Positions 15,307 to 24,121 of a stretch of 35,173 bases of DNA are shown here, piece by piece. The position numbers and the translations under genes are program-made. Within the stretch, counting starts at the first letter, position 1, and every line of letters begins with the position of its first letter. The stretch is taken from the NCBI GenBank assembly GCA_002343485.1, contig DDST01000073.1, positions 656 through 35,828 on the forward strand, in the 5' to 3' direction. The notes under the pieces are model-generated. The model had not been told where the DNA came from. It saw only the letters and a program-made list of their open reading frames with translations, and did no database searches. This DNA comes from Proteobacteria bacterium UBA2383 (GTDB lineage: Bacteria; Pseudomonadota; Gammaproteobacteria; Competibacterales; Competibacteraceae).

Positions 15307-15822
15307 ATGGATGGATACTATAGCCGTTTGAATAATGGCTACCCTTGGCATCGCGCCCTGGACAATGCTGCTGCCCCTACCTGCTCTGCTATTAACCGGT
15401 CAAGTGGGCGATTGAAGAAAGTGTTTATCTGTCTGACGGTCACGCTATGGCCATGGATGCTCACCGCTCAGGAATTGATCGTCAACAAAGCAACGCCAAA
15501 TACTCAAATCAGTCAAAATCAAGCGCGACTTTGCTTTACCATGCGACTACCGCTCTGGGAAAATAATGTGCCGGTAAAAGTGTTTGTTTTACCAGACAAT
15601 CATCCATTACATCGTAAATTTGCCAAAAACATTCTGGGTCTTTTTCCCTATCAATTGCGGCAAGTCTGGGATCGCCAGATCTTTTCCGGAACTGGACAGG
15701 CACCCATCATGGTAGCAACCGAGCAGGAGATGGTTGAACGGGTAGCGTCCACGCTAGGAAGTATTGGCTATGTAGAGTCTGGATCAAGCTATCCCCAAGT
15801 CCGAACACTGGAGGTTCGTTGA
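15307..15822 (+). CDS. Small secreted PstS-like (phosphate-binding-protein-like) protein
   Basis: The open frame encodes up to 171 residues. LKKVFICLTVTLWPWMLTAQELIVN looks like a Sec signal peptide starting at the TTG at 15412, so the true preprotein may be 136 residues. The mature part (SQNQARLCFTMRLPLWENNVPVKVFVLPDNHPLHRKFAKNILGLFPYQLRQVWDRQIFSGTG..., ending GSIGYVESG) resembles one lobe of PstS-type periplasmic binding proteins. It is far too short for a classical transport receptor, and no ABC transporter genes are nearby. It sits one base upstream of a barrel gene and a GGDEF-EAL gene, so a sensory ligand-binding role is inferred. Confidence 0.72.
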   Translation: MDGYYSRLNNGYPWHRALDNAAAPTCSAINRSSGRLKKVFICLTVTLWPWMLTAQELIVNKATPNTQISQNQARLCFTMRLPLWENNVPVKVFVLPDNHPLHRKFAKNILGLFPYQLRQVWDRQIFSGTGQAPIMVATEQEMVERVASTLGSIGYVESGSSYPQVRTLEVR

Positions 15823-15823
15823 A

Positions 15824-17008
15824 ATGCACAGGCGGGTCATTGCGCTATTGCCGGTTCTTGGCCTGATGAGCGCGAATGCCGAAGAATCCCAATCCATCTG
15901 GGATCCTTTGCAAGTTCATGGCTTTGCCAGCCAGGCAGTAGTTAGAACCAGCGATAATCACTTTTTTGGAAACAGTCCAGAAACTTCGTTCGATTTCACG
16001 GAGATTGGCATCAATGCTTCGCTACTAATTAACCCGCAAATCCTCTTATCCGGTCAATTGCTGGCCCGGCGCGCGGGCAATATGTACGATGGGACGCCCA
16101 ATCTGGACTATGGGTTAGCGGATTTCACGCTAGCGTCCTCAATCGAACATCGCTGGGGTCTTCGCGCAGGGCGCATCAAGAACCCTCTAGGAATCTACAA
16201 CGAAACCCGCGATGTGCCGTTCACTCACCCCGGCATTTTTCTGCCTCAAGTAGTATATTTCGACAAAATCCGCAACTTAGCGCTTTCCCTGGATGGACTC
16301 ATGTTTTATGGGGAGACTTACAGCAACTTAGGCGCCTTATCGCTCACAGTGGGTGGCGGCCGCTCCGTGCTCGATGATAACGTTGAATGGACATTCCTCC
16401 GCAATGACTACGACGGTGAATTCCAGCCCAACGGTATCGTGGGACTGGCCCGGCTCTGGTACTCAGCGCCAGGAGAACAACTCAAATTCGGACTCAGCGG
16501 CACAACACTGTCCTTACAATTCGATCCCGGCCAGCATTCACCGTTAAATGCAGGAACCACGGATATCTTCTACTGGATCGCTTCCATCCAATACGATGCC
16601 GAGGACTGGACACTCACGGCTGAGTACGCCCACGAACCATTGGAATGGCGTGACTATGGCCCACTTCTTTCAAATTTTAGAACCACTGTTGAGGGGTACT
16701 ACCTGCAGGGAACCTACCGGATCCGGCCGAATGTTGAACTACTACTGCGCTATGAAGAGGGCTTTGCTAACCGGAATGATCGGGACGGCGTCGAATTCTC
16801 GTTGCTTAGAGGTCCGCCGCCCTTTACCTACTTTTCTAAGATTTGGACGGCGGGCCTACGCTGGGACATCAATCGAGAATGGATGGTGCGAGCTGAATAT
16901 CAACGCCACCACGGGACCTTCGTGCTGTCATATAGGGAAAACCCAGATCCCAGCCAATTGAGCGAATACTGGAATCTGTTTGCCGTGCAAGCCGCTTTTC
17001 GCTTCTAA
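15824..17008 (+). CDS. Outer-membrane beta-barrel (porin-like) protein
   Basis: This is a 394-residue preprotein with signal peptide MHRRVIALLPVLGLMSANA and alternating amphipathic strands throughout. It contains LQVHGFASQAVVRTSDN, SLLINPQILLSGQLLARRAG and WGLRAGRIKNPLGIYNETRDVPF, and ends AFRF. The RxGRIKNPLG...ETRDVPFTHPGI pattern is seen in porin-like barrels annotated as outer-membrane or TonB-less porins. The gene begins one base after the preceding stop with GGAGG just upstream, and the next gene follows after 14 bases, so the three form an operon. Its cargo is unknown. It is not closely similar to the two porins at 2457 and 3942. Confidence 0.82.
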   Translation: MHRRVIALLPVLGLMSANAEESQSIWDPLQVHGFASQAVVRTSDNHFFGNSPETSFDFTEIGINASLLINPQILLSGQLLARRAGNMYDGTPNLDYGLADFTLASSIEHRWGLRAGRIKNPLGIYNETRDVPFTHPGIFLPQVVYFDKIRNLALSLDGLMFYGETYSNLGALSLTVGGGRSVLDDNVEWTFLRNDYDGEFQPNGIVGLARLWYSAPGEQLKFGLSGTTLSLQFDPGQHSPLNAGTTDIFYWIASIQYDAEDWTLTAEYAHEPLEWRDYGPLLSNFRTTVEGYYLQGTYRIRPNVELLLRYEEGFANRNDRDGVEFSLLRGPPPFTYFSKIWTAGLRWDINREWMVRAEYQRHHGTFVLSYRENPDPSQLSEYWNLFAVQAAFRF

Positions 17009-17022
17009 GTAAGAACGGCGCC

Positions 17023-19413
17023 ATGGCCAGATTCGCTCCTTCGAACTTACCGGCACTCTATCTCAGCCTGCGCTGGAAGGCGCTGATCGTCCTTAGCCTT
17101 GTCCTGATGCTGGTCAACGCTTCGCTGGCGTTTTTAGCCTATCGCCAGGCAGCAGAGCAATTCAAGCAGCAACAGATCGAGGTACGGGATCGGCAGGTTC
17201 GCCAACTCTACGCTTTGTTGGACGACGGCTACCGGCAAATGTCACGGCTCGCCAATATCGTGCCGTTACTGGGATCAGATCAGTCTGATCAAGCCATCAA
17301 TGAACGCTTGCATCAAGCGCTGGATCACAACGGTTTCATGCTGGATTTGGAATGGGATATCCGCTCAGCTTACTGGATTCAGCCCAAAGGCCAATCGATT
17401 CTGCTGTGGCCGGACCATGCCCAAGGATTACCTGCTGAATTGATCGAGCGATTGCAGCGGTGGCCGGAACAAACAGCCACTATGCTGGCCTGTGCTCCAG
17501 ATTGCTACCAATATTTGGCTGCTCCCTTGCTTTGGCAAGGCCATTCCGCCGGAGCTTTGGCATTGGGCCGTTCAGTCGCTGATGTCCTGCTAGCCTTTCA
17601 TGCGCTGACCGGCGCCGATGTGGCGATCATGGTTGAACAAGCCAATCTCACCCAATTTCCGGCAATCACTCATCCCGAACAGATCGAGGCCTTGCTGCAC
17701 GACACCGATCTTAGACAATTGGATATCGGGGGAAGCACCAATACCCTACTGATTCAGCGAGATCAGGACTGGTTCGAGATCTCTCGGCTACCGGCTCTGG
17801 CGCCAGAAGTGGACGCTCTGTTAATCAATCCAATCACTGCACAGCAGCAGGCTATCGCCAAGGTGACCCGCGACAGCATTCTCATTGGGTTTCTGGGTCT
17901 CGTCCTGTCGGAAAGCCTGCTGCTATTAGTAATGCAAACTCTGGTCAAACGGCTCAGACGGTTAGCGGATGTGTTGCCCCTGCTCGCCGAGGATCGCTTT
18001 ACCGACTTGCGCAATCGTTTACTCACTCTCGATGCTTCCTGGTTCCCGTTGCGCGATGAAATGGACCAGATGATCGATACGGTGGGCACTCTGTCCGAAC
18101 GAATGGAGCACATTCAACGCGACCGGGAAGAAGCGCGGTCAGAGCTGGTCTGGCTGGCAGATCATGATCCATTGACCCGGTTACTCAATCGCCGGCGTTT
18201 TAACCACGATTTGACCCGCTTGGTCGACCAGTCGGTTCATAAGAAACTGAGTGGAGCGCTACTGTTCTTCGACTTGGATCAGTTTAAAGATGTCAACGAC
18301 ATCAGCGGCCATCCGGTGGGTGACCTGCTGTTACAGCAGGTTGCTGAACAATTGGAAGCACTCCTTGGCACAGGCGGTTCCTTAGGGCGGTTTGGCGGGG
18401 ACGAATTCGCTTTAGCACTGCCCCAGGCGAGTTCAGAACAAGCCATCGCTACCGCTGAACAGGTGCAAATGTGTATCCAATCTGTGGTGATTCGTAATCA
18501 CGGTGTGCGGCATCAGGTTTCCGCTAGCATTGGCATCGTACTGTTTCCCGAACATGGCGTTGACACCCAGCAACTGCTATCCGACGCTGATCTAGCCATG
18601 TATCAGGCTAAGGAAAGAGGCCGGGGCCGCTGGTACTTATTCTCTCCGGAGGATCAAGGCCGGGAACAGGCCAACGCACGGGTGTTGTGGTCGGAGCGAA
18701 TCACTGAGGCGTTGATCGAGGATCGTTTCGAGTTGCACTTCCAGCCGATCATGGAGCTAGCAACGGGGAGCATGCAACGTCGAGAAGCCCTGCTACGCAT
18801 GAGTGATGTTCAAGGGCAACTGGTCTACCCCAATCACTTTATTCCGGTTGCTGAGAAAACCGGTCAGATCCATGCTATCGATCATTGGGTCCTAGCACGG
18901 TCAATTTTAGTCTTGCAAATGCATCCGGGGATTGATCTGTCGGTCAATCTTTCCGCCAACGCGATGGAGGATCCCTCACTGCTGCCAGACCTGAAAGATC
19001 TGCTGGCTCAGTATGATGTTGATCCGACACGGCTCACATTCGAGATTACTGAAACTGTGGCGGTTAACAGCCTGCAAAATACCACACGGATGATGCGCGA
19101 TATCCAGAAGCTCGGTTGCCGGTTCGCATTGGATGATTTTGGCAGCGGGTTTGCTTCATATGCTTATCTACGCCAACTGCCGATGAGTGCGATCAAGATC
19201 GACGGGGCTTTCATTCGCAATATTGCCCACAATCGTGAGGATCAAATTTTTGTCCGGGCAGTGACTGACATTGCCCACGGCATGGGCAAGCGAGTGGTTG
19301 CCGAATTTGTTGAGAATGAAGAAATTTTGAGCATCCTGCGCGAGATTGGTGTCGACTACGCGCAAGGCTATCATATCGGTCGGCCGGTAAAGTTACATAC
19401 TGACAGCATTTAA
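17023..19413 (+). CDS. Membrane-bound GGDEF-EAL cyclic-di-GMP signalling protein
   Basis: This is a 796-residue inner-membrane protein. TM1 spans about 20-40, a periplasmic sensor 41-283 with Cys157/Cys161, and TM2 284-306. A HAMP-like linker covers about 307-360, GGDEF 375-540 and EAL 555-790. The GGDEF active site is intact (RFGGDEF, 456-462) and DLDQFKDVND is typical. The EAL domain also keeps key residues: EALLRM (Glu588), SVNLS (Asn642), FEITET (Glu674), DDFGSG (Asp704/705) and KIDGAF (Lys725). Both synthesis and breakdown of c-di-GMP are therefore possible. It ends the operon after the PstS-like and barrel genes, which suggests periplasmic input. Confidence 0.95.
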   Translation: MARFAPSNLPALYLSLRWKALIVLSLVLMLVNASLAFLAYRQAAEQFKQQQIEVRDRQVRQLYALLDDGYRQMSRLANIVPLLGSDQSDQAINERLHQALDHNGFMLDLEWDIRSAYWIQPKGQSILLWPDHAQGLPAELIERLQRWPEQTATMLACAPDCYQYLAAPLLWQGHSAGALALGRSVADVLLAFHALTGADVAIMVEQANLTQFPAITHPEQIEALLHDTDLRQLDIGGSTNTLLIQRDQDWFEISRLPALAPEVDALLINPITAQQQAIAKVTRDSILIGFLGLVLSESLLLLVMQTLVKRLRRLADVLPLLAEDRFTDLRNRLLTLDASWFPLRDEMDQMIDTVGTLSERMEHIQRDREEARSELVWLADHDPLTRLLNRRRFNHDLTRLVDQSVHKKLSGALLFFDLDQFKDVNDISGHPVGDLLLQQVAEQLEALLGTGGSLGRFGGDEFALALPQASSEQAIATAEQVQMCIQSVVIRNHGVRHQVSASIGIVLFPEHGVDTQQLLSDADLAMYQAKERGRGRWYLFSPEDQGREQANARVLWSERITEALIEDRFELHFQPIMELATGSMQRREALLRMSDVQGQLVYPNHFIPVAEKTGQIHAIDHWVLARSILVLQMHPGIDLSVNLSANAMEDPSLLPDLKDLLAQYDVDPTRLTFEITETVAVNSLQNTTRMMRDIQKLGCRFALDDFGSGFASYAYLRQLPMSAIKIDGAFIRNIAHNREDQIFVRAVTDIAHGMGKRVVAEFVENEEILSILREIGVDYAQGYHIGRPVKLHTDSI

Positions 19414-19492
19414 TGCGCAGAAACGAAGCCAACTTAAAGCGCATCGGGTGACAAATCACCAAATTCAGAAGCCCTTATCGATGGAAAATTTC

Positions 19493-20737
19493 TCAAGGGG
19501 TAGCCACATCGACCTGCCGGGCCAGTTCCATCTGATGAATGGATTCCTCTAGATTGATCTGATCCGGGTTCTCGTTGGATTGCCCGCGTAAGTGCTCGAA
19601 AAGCTCTACCTGCTCCAGGGTAGAGTGGTTGCCATCAGGTTGCTGCACGAACGCTGCCCACGGCACAAACTTGGTCAATGGGAAACGCTGTCCAGCCTGA
19701 GGGGAAATGTCGATATGCAGTCCAGAGATGTACAAAACCCGCTTGCCTTGATAGCCATGTTCCCGGACGATAGTGCGGAAAGTGCGATCGAATTCCACTT
19801 GCGTATTCACCTGAGCAGCCGTCAGCAGCGGATGCGGCGCAGTGACGATCCAAGCCATCGGATCGAACAGGTTTTTCTCCAAATGACTACGGCCTTCCAG
19901 ATCGCCCTGAACGTCGCGCTTGAAGCGAAAATACTCTGGCTGCAGCCATGTGCCAATCGGTTCACGCTGGCCATCGGCCCAACCCGCTTGTTCCATTCGA
20001 TAGCGCAGTTCGGGCGAAGCGAGCAAGCTCTTGGCCGTGCTGCGGCAATACACCGGATGCCACTCATGGCTGGCCTGATCTGCAGTCGCTAGCCGTTCCA
20101 AATTCAGGAACAAACCCTCGTCGCGATTCTCGCGCAGCAATTGGTTATCGATCGTGACCCGGTATTCCTCTCCCTGGCGCTCCAGCAGAATGTTGTCGCG
20201 AGCAAAGGCGTATTCATCCTGATACCAGCGCAGCACTGCTTCAATCTTCCCGCAACTGGCGGTCAAGTGCTGATCTTCGCTTTGGATGCGCCGGTAAACG
20301 CCAAACACGCGGCGCTCCGGATCATAACCCACATGGCTGGCGTGAATGATCACCATGTCCTGCCCGTGCTCGGCGTGGGGCGCGTGGCGATCGGTGGCAA
20401 CGATGCCGCCGACCTGGCCATGATTGAACGGAAATACGCCAAAGTGTTTGCTGATGAGAATGATCGGATAGCCCTGGTTTTCATCCGAGCAAAACGCCCG
20501 CGAGGGCATGATCTTGCCAGGGGTGAAACCCAGCGATTTGCACAGATTATACAAACGGGGAACGAAACTGCTGTAGCGCAACATCACATCAGTGATGTGA
20601 AAATCAGCCATCAGGGCGCGGATATTGGCAGTGGATGAGTACATGGGCGCGGACCAGTGGATTGCGTTTGCCGGTTTCAGCAGGGTTGCTTTGATGAAAG
20701 TATAGATACCCTTGACAATCCTCCAGCCCGCCCGCAT
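19493..20737 (-). CDS. LCIB/LCIC-type carbonic-anhydrase-domain protein
   Basis: This encodes 414 residues with no signal peptide. The segment 80-170 follows the pattern of the algal limiting-CO2-inducible B/C family: Cys83 in CSDE, a Gly-rich FPFNHGQVGGI, His135 in ASHVGYDPERRVFG, and Cys162 in SCGK. These Cys/His/Cys positions correspond to the zinc ligands of the LCIB-type (theta-like) carbonic anhydrases. The C-terminal about 230 residues are predicted soluble and not recognised. It is divergent from lon (39 bases between starts). I see no carboxysome or Rubisco genes in the window. Catalytic activity is inferred from ligand conservation only. Confidence 0.62.
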   Translation of the reverse strand: MRAGWRIVKGIYTFIKATLLKPANAIHWSAPMYSSTANIRALMADFHITDVMLRYSSFVPRLYNLCKSLGFTPGKIMPSRAFCSDENQGYPIILISKHFGVFPFNHGQVGGIVATDRHAPHAEHGQDMVIIHASHVGYDPERRVFGVYRRIQSEDQHLTASCGKIEAVLRWYQDEYAFARDNILLERQGEEYRVTIDNQLLRENRDEGLFLNLERLATADQASHEWHPVYCRSTAKSLLASPELRYRMEQAGWADGQREPIGTWLQPEYFRFKRDVQGDLEGRSHLEKNLFDPMAWIVTAPHPLLTAAQVNTQVEFDRTFRTIVREHGYQGKRVLYISGLHIDISPQAGQRFPLTKFVPWAAFVQQPDGNHSTLEQVELFEHLRGQSNENPDQINLEESIHQMELARQVDVATP

Positions 20738-20739
20738 TT
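20711..20739 (+). promoter_or_regulatory. Sigma-32-like heat-shock promoter of lon
   Basis: CTTGACA (20711-20717) and CCCGCATTT (20731-20739) are separated by 13 bases. This is close to the sigma-32 pattern CTTGAAA - 11 to 16 bases - CCCCATnT. Transcription would begin near 20747, about 30 bases before the lon ATG. The element lies over the 5' end of the divergent gene at 20737. Confidence 0.5.
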
Positions 20740-20776
20740 AGAAGATCAATATTCTGTTACCGCCGCGTGAAAAATT

Positions 20777-23221
20777 ATGACTGATCACGAAACTATCGAA
20801 GCGGAAGTCGTGCGCGAGGACAACGACGCCTCCGACGCCTCCGACGCCTCCGAAGCGTCCGCCAACCACATCGTTCCCGCCGTCGACATTCTGCCCAATA
20901 CCCTGTACCTGCTGCCGCTGTCCGAACGGCCCTTCTTCCCGGCGCAGGCCCTGCCATTGCTGTTGAATGAAGAACCCTGGCTGCCGACCATTGAGGCTGC
21001 CGCCAGCCGCGATCAACGGGTGATCGGCCTGATCCTGGTCAAGCCGGACAGTGCCGAAAACGTCCATCCCGATGATTTTCATCCGGTAGGCACCGCTGCA
21101 CGAATGCATCAACTGGCGCGCAATGAGGGACGGCTGCAATTCATTGCTCAGGGGCTGCGGCGATTCCGTATCGAGCGCTGGCTGTCCAATGAACCACCTT
21201 ACCATGTTCAAGTCGAGTACCTGAATGAGGACGCCGGGCATGCCGGTGTCGAAGAATTACGCGCCTATTCCTTGGCGGTGATCAACACCCTCAAGGAATT
21301 GATCCCGCTCAATCCGCTATATTCTGAGGAACTTAAGTTCTTCCTCAATCGTTTCAATACCAATGATCCTTCACCGCTGGCTGATTTCGCCGCCAGCCTG
21401 ACCACCGCCAGCAAGGAAGAGTTACAAGAAATCCTGGCCACGGCACCGGTTCTGGAGCGGTTAAAGAAAGTGATTGTATTGATCAAAAAGGAACTGGAAG
21501 TCGCCCAGCTTCAGACCAAAATTCGCAAGCAAGTCGAAGAGAAGATGAGTGAGCATCAGCGCAAATTCTTCCTGCGTGAGCAACTCAAGGCTATCCAGCA
21601 AGAATTAGGTATTGCCAAAGACGACCGCACCGCCGATGTGGACCGTTTCCGTGAACGGCTGGAAACCCGCCAGGTTCCCGAAGCGGCTAAGAAGCGCATC
21701 GACGAGGAGCTGGACAAACTGTCGATCTTGGAAACCGGTTCCCCAGAATACGCTGTCACCCGCAATTACCTGGACGTGATGACCGATCTGCCGTGGGGAG
21801 TTTATTCAACGGACAACCTGGATCTCAAACATGCCCGCGAAGTGCTGGATCGCGACCATGACGGGCTAGCCGATGTGAAGGACCGGATCATTGAATTCCT
21901 GGCCGTCGGGGCGCTGAAGGGTCAGGTTGGGGGTTCGATTATTCTGCTGGTTGGCCCACCGGGCGTGGGCAAAACGTCGATTGGCCGCTCGGTGGCTGCG
22001 GCGCTGGATCGCCAGTTCTACCGGCTCAGCTTGGGCGGGATGCGTGACGAAGCCGAGATCAAGGGCCATCGCCGCACGTATATCGGCGCATTACCAGGTA
22101 AGTTTATCCAGGCCATCCGCGATGCCGAGACCGCTAACCCGGTGATCATGCTTGACGAGATTGACAAGATCGGCGCTTCGTATCATGGCGATCCAGCCTC
22201 AGCGCTGCTGGAAGTCCTCGACCCGGAGCAGAACACTGAATTCCTCGATCACTATCTAGACGTGCGTTTCGACCTATCCAAAGTGCTGTTCATCTGCACG
22301 GCCAATCAACTCGACACGATTCCAGCGCCGCTGCTCGACCGCATGGAGACGATTCGCCTGTCCGGCTACATCACCGCCGAGAAGCTGCAAATCGCCCGTA
22401 ACCATCTGTGGCCGAAGCTGCTGGAGCGCAGCGGGCTGGAGCGTGACCGTATCCAACTGGATGATGAAGCGTTGCAACAAATCATCGAAGGCTATGCCCG
22501 CGAGGCCGGCGTGCGCAGCCTGGAAAAGCAACTCGGGCGGATTGTCCGCAAGAGCGCGGTGCAGATCGTCGAAAATCACCAAGAGGGAACGATCACCGTG
22601 GAGCGCATCGACCTGGATCATTATCTGGGCAAGCCGCCTTTCAAGGTCGATACGCTGATGGCCGGAGTGGGCGTGGTGACGGGGTTGGCGTGGACCGCGA
22701 TGGGTGGCGCGACGCTCAATGTCGAGGCCAGCCTGATCCACACCAAGAATCGCGGTTTCAAATTAACCGGCCGGTTGGGCGAAGTCATGCAGGAGTCGGC
22801 CAATATCGCCTACAGTTATGTGAGTGCTCATTTGGAAGAATATCAGGCTGACCCCAAGTTTTTTGACGAAGCCTTTGTGCATTTGCACGTTCCGGAGGGC
22901 GCGACGCCCAAGGACGGCCCCAGTGCTGGCATTACCATGGCCACCGCCCTGTTATCGCTGGCCCGGGGTCAGGCCACGACACGACCGTTGGCGATGACCG
23001 GTGAGTTGACCCTGACCGGGCAGGTGCTACCGATTGGTGGCGTCCGTGAGAAACTGATCGCAGCCCGGCGGGTCTCCATTCATGAGATTCTCCTGCCGGA
23101 AGGGAATCGCGGCGATATTGACGAATTGCCGGATCATATCCGTGAGGGTATGACCATCCATTTTGTCGAACGCTTCCAGCAGGTGGCGGATCTGGTTTTT
23201 ACTGCCGGGCATCCCGGCTGA
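20777..23221 (+). CDS. lon: ATP-dependent Lon-family protease (AsrA/PA0779-like type)
   Basis: This is an 814-residue cytosolic AAA+ serine protease. It has an N-terminal substrate domain (about 35-240), a coiled coil (240-330, EKMSEHQRKFFLREQLKAIQ), Walker A GPPGVGKTS (393-401, Lys399), Walker B VIMLDEID, and the protease domain with Ser716 (PKDGPSAGIT) and Lys759 (GGVREKLIAARR). The Ser-Lys spacing of 43 equals that of E. coli Lon. The N-terminus LYLLPLSERPFFPAQALPLLLNEEPW resembles the second, stress-linked Lon of Pseudomonas (AsrA, PA0779) more than canonical Lon. Residues 17-28 carry a D-A-S triplet repeat. A sigma-32-like promoter precedes it. Confidence 0.94.
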   Translation: MTDHETIEAEVVREDNDASDASDASEASANHIVPAVDILPNTLYLLPLSERPFFPAQALPLLLNEEPWLPTIEAAASRDQRVIGLILVKPDSAENVHPDDFHPVGTAARMHQLARNEGRLQFIAQGLRRFRIERWLSNEPPYHVQVEYLNEDAGHAGVEELRAYSLAVINTLKELIPLNPLYSEELKFFLNRFNTNDPSPLADFAASLTTASKEELQEILATAPVLERLKKVIVLIKKELEVAQLQTKIRKQVEEKMSEHQRKFFLREQLKAIQQELGIAKDDRTADVDRFRERLETRQVPEAAKKRIDEELDKLSILETGSPEYAVTRNYLDVMTDLPWGVYSTDNLDLKHAREVLDRDHDGLADVKDRIIEFLAVGALKGQVGGSIILLVGPPGVGKTSIGRSVAAALDRQFYRLSLGGMRDEAEIKGHRRTYIGALPGKFIQAIRDAETANPVIMLDEIDKIGASYHGDPASALLEVLDPEQNTEFLDHYLDVRFDLSKVLFICTANQLDTIPAPLLDRMETIRLSGYITAEKLQIARNHLWPKLLERSGLERDRIQLDDEALQQIIEGYAREAGVRSLEKQLGRIVRKSAVQIVENHQEGTITVERIDLDHYLGKPPFKVDTLMAGVGVVTGLAWTAMGGATLNVEASLIHTKNRGFKLTGRLGEVMQESANIAYSYVSAHLEEYQADPKFFDEAFVHLHVPEGATPKDGPSAGITMATALLSLARGQATTRPLAMTGELTLTGQVLPIGGVREKLIAARRVSIHEILLPEGNRGDIDELPDHIREGMTIHFVERFQQVADLVFTAGHPG
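20825..20860 (+). repeat. 9-bp tandem repeat in the lon N-terminus
   Basis: Three perfect GACGCCTCC copies (20825-20851) and one diverged GAAGCGTCC encode Asp-Ala-Ser three times and Glu-Ala-Ser. The 9-bp unit keeps the reading frame, so copy number could vary without harm. Confidence 0.85.
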
Positions 23222-23235
23222 GGACATAGTTTGTG

Positions 23236-24012
23236 ATGACAGTGATGATTCCTGGCAAAGCCCGCGCGATTTTGTTCCCGCCGCTCTGTCTGCTGGCGTT
23301 GCTCCAGGTGTCCACTGTGAGCTGGGCTGCCTGCGATGATCCCCCGGCCCGGAGGGTCAATTGGCTACGCTGCGACAAGCAGGGCGTGGACTTGCAGGGC
23401 GTGGACTTGCGGGAGGCGGTGCTGACCCAGATCAATCTGAGCGGCGCTAATCTAAGCGGGGCGCGGCTCAGTGGCGCGGATCTGGGCCGGGCGATATTGA
23501 ATAACGCAAATTTCACCGGCGCTGCGCTGCGCGGCGCACGGCTGGTGTCGGCGCAGCTCAATCATGCGGTGTTGGCTGACGCGAGCATGACCGGAGCACG
23601 GCTGGATCGGGCGGTGTTGGCTGGAGCTGATCTGCGCAAAGCGGACCTGAGCAACGCCGGGTTATATCAAGCAGACCTGAGCAGGGCGGACCTGAGCAAC
23701 GCGAAACTCAATCAGGCCCATCTGGCGCAAGCGGATCTGAGCGATGCAAAACTGGCCAATGCCAATTTGAGTGAAGCCGTGCTGAGCCGGGCGATGCTGG
23801 AGGATGCCGTGCTAACCGGAGCCAATCTACAAGGTACCCGGTTAGACGGAGCAACGTTGCTGGATGTGAATTTCACCGGCGCCGATCTCAGCCAGGCGAC
23901 TTTGGCCGAAGCCCGGATCGATGGCGCTATCTTTACCAATGCCAAACTCGACAGCACGATCTGGATCAATCGCCAACGGTGCCGGCCAGGCTCGGTGGGG
24001 GCATGCCGGTGA
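23236..24012 (+). CDS. Secreted pentapeptide-repeat protein
   Basis: This encodes 258 residues. MTVMIPGKARAILFPPLCLLALLQVSTVSWA is a Sec-type signal peptide ending at SWA. After a short Cys-containing region (CDDPPARRVNWLRC), roughly 37 tandem A(D/N)LxX pentapeptides run from about residue 50 to 240, predicting a right-handed four-sided beta-helix. The C-terminus has a second Cys pair (RCRPGSVGAC). Cytoplasmic proteins of this type can mimic DNA, but this one is predicted to be exported, so a structural or binding role in the periplasm is more likely. It starts 14 bases after lon, so co-transcription is plausible. A GTG at 23233 is an alternative start. Confidence 0.85.
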   Translation: MTVMIPGKARAILFPPLCLLALLQVSTVSWAACDDPPARRVNWLRCDKQGVDLQGVDLREAVLTQINLSGANLSGARLSGADLGRAILNNANFTGAALRGARLVSAQLNHAVLADASMTGARLDRAVLAGADLRKADLSNAGLYQADLSRADLSNAKLNQAHLAQADLSDAKLANANLSEAVLSRAMLEDAVLTGANLQGTRLDGATLLDVNFTGADLSQATLAEARIDGAIFTNAKLDSTIWINRQRCRPGSVGACR

Positions 24013-24102
24013 GAAGTAGCTAGCTTGAGCAAGGGAGTAGGCACTATGCCTCATCGGGCGCCACCCTGCTGGGCGATGACCTCTTCCGAATAAAATTAAG
24101 CG

Positions 24103-24121
24103 TTTAGCCGGCCGGGCTAAA
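24103..24121. repeat. Hairpin next to a GTAGGTTGGGCAACGC-type motif
   Basis: TTTAGCC (24103-24109) and GGCTAAA (24115-24121) form a 7-bp stem around GGCCG. Directly beyond it the minus strand reads GTAGGTTGGGCAACGC. Motifs of that sort occur in REP/MITE-like intergenic repeats of several environmental proteobacteria; only one copy is seen here. Confidence 0.4.

Noticed and set aside
19592..20092. Plus-strand 166-codon frame within the LCIB-like gene
   Set aside because: The opposite strand encodes a protein with recognisable family motifs; this frame has none.
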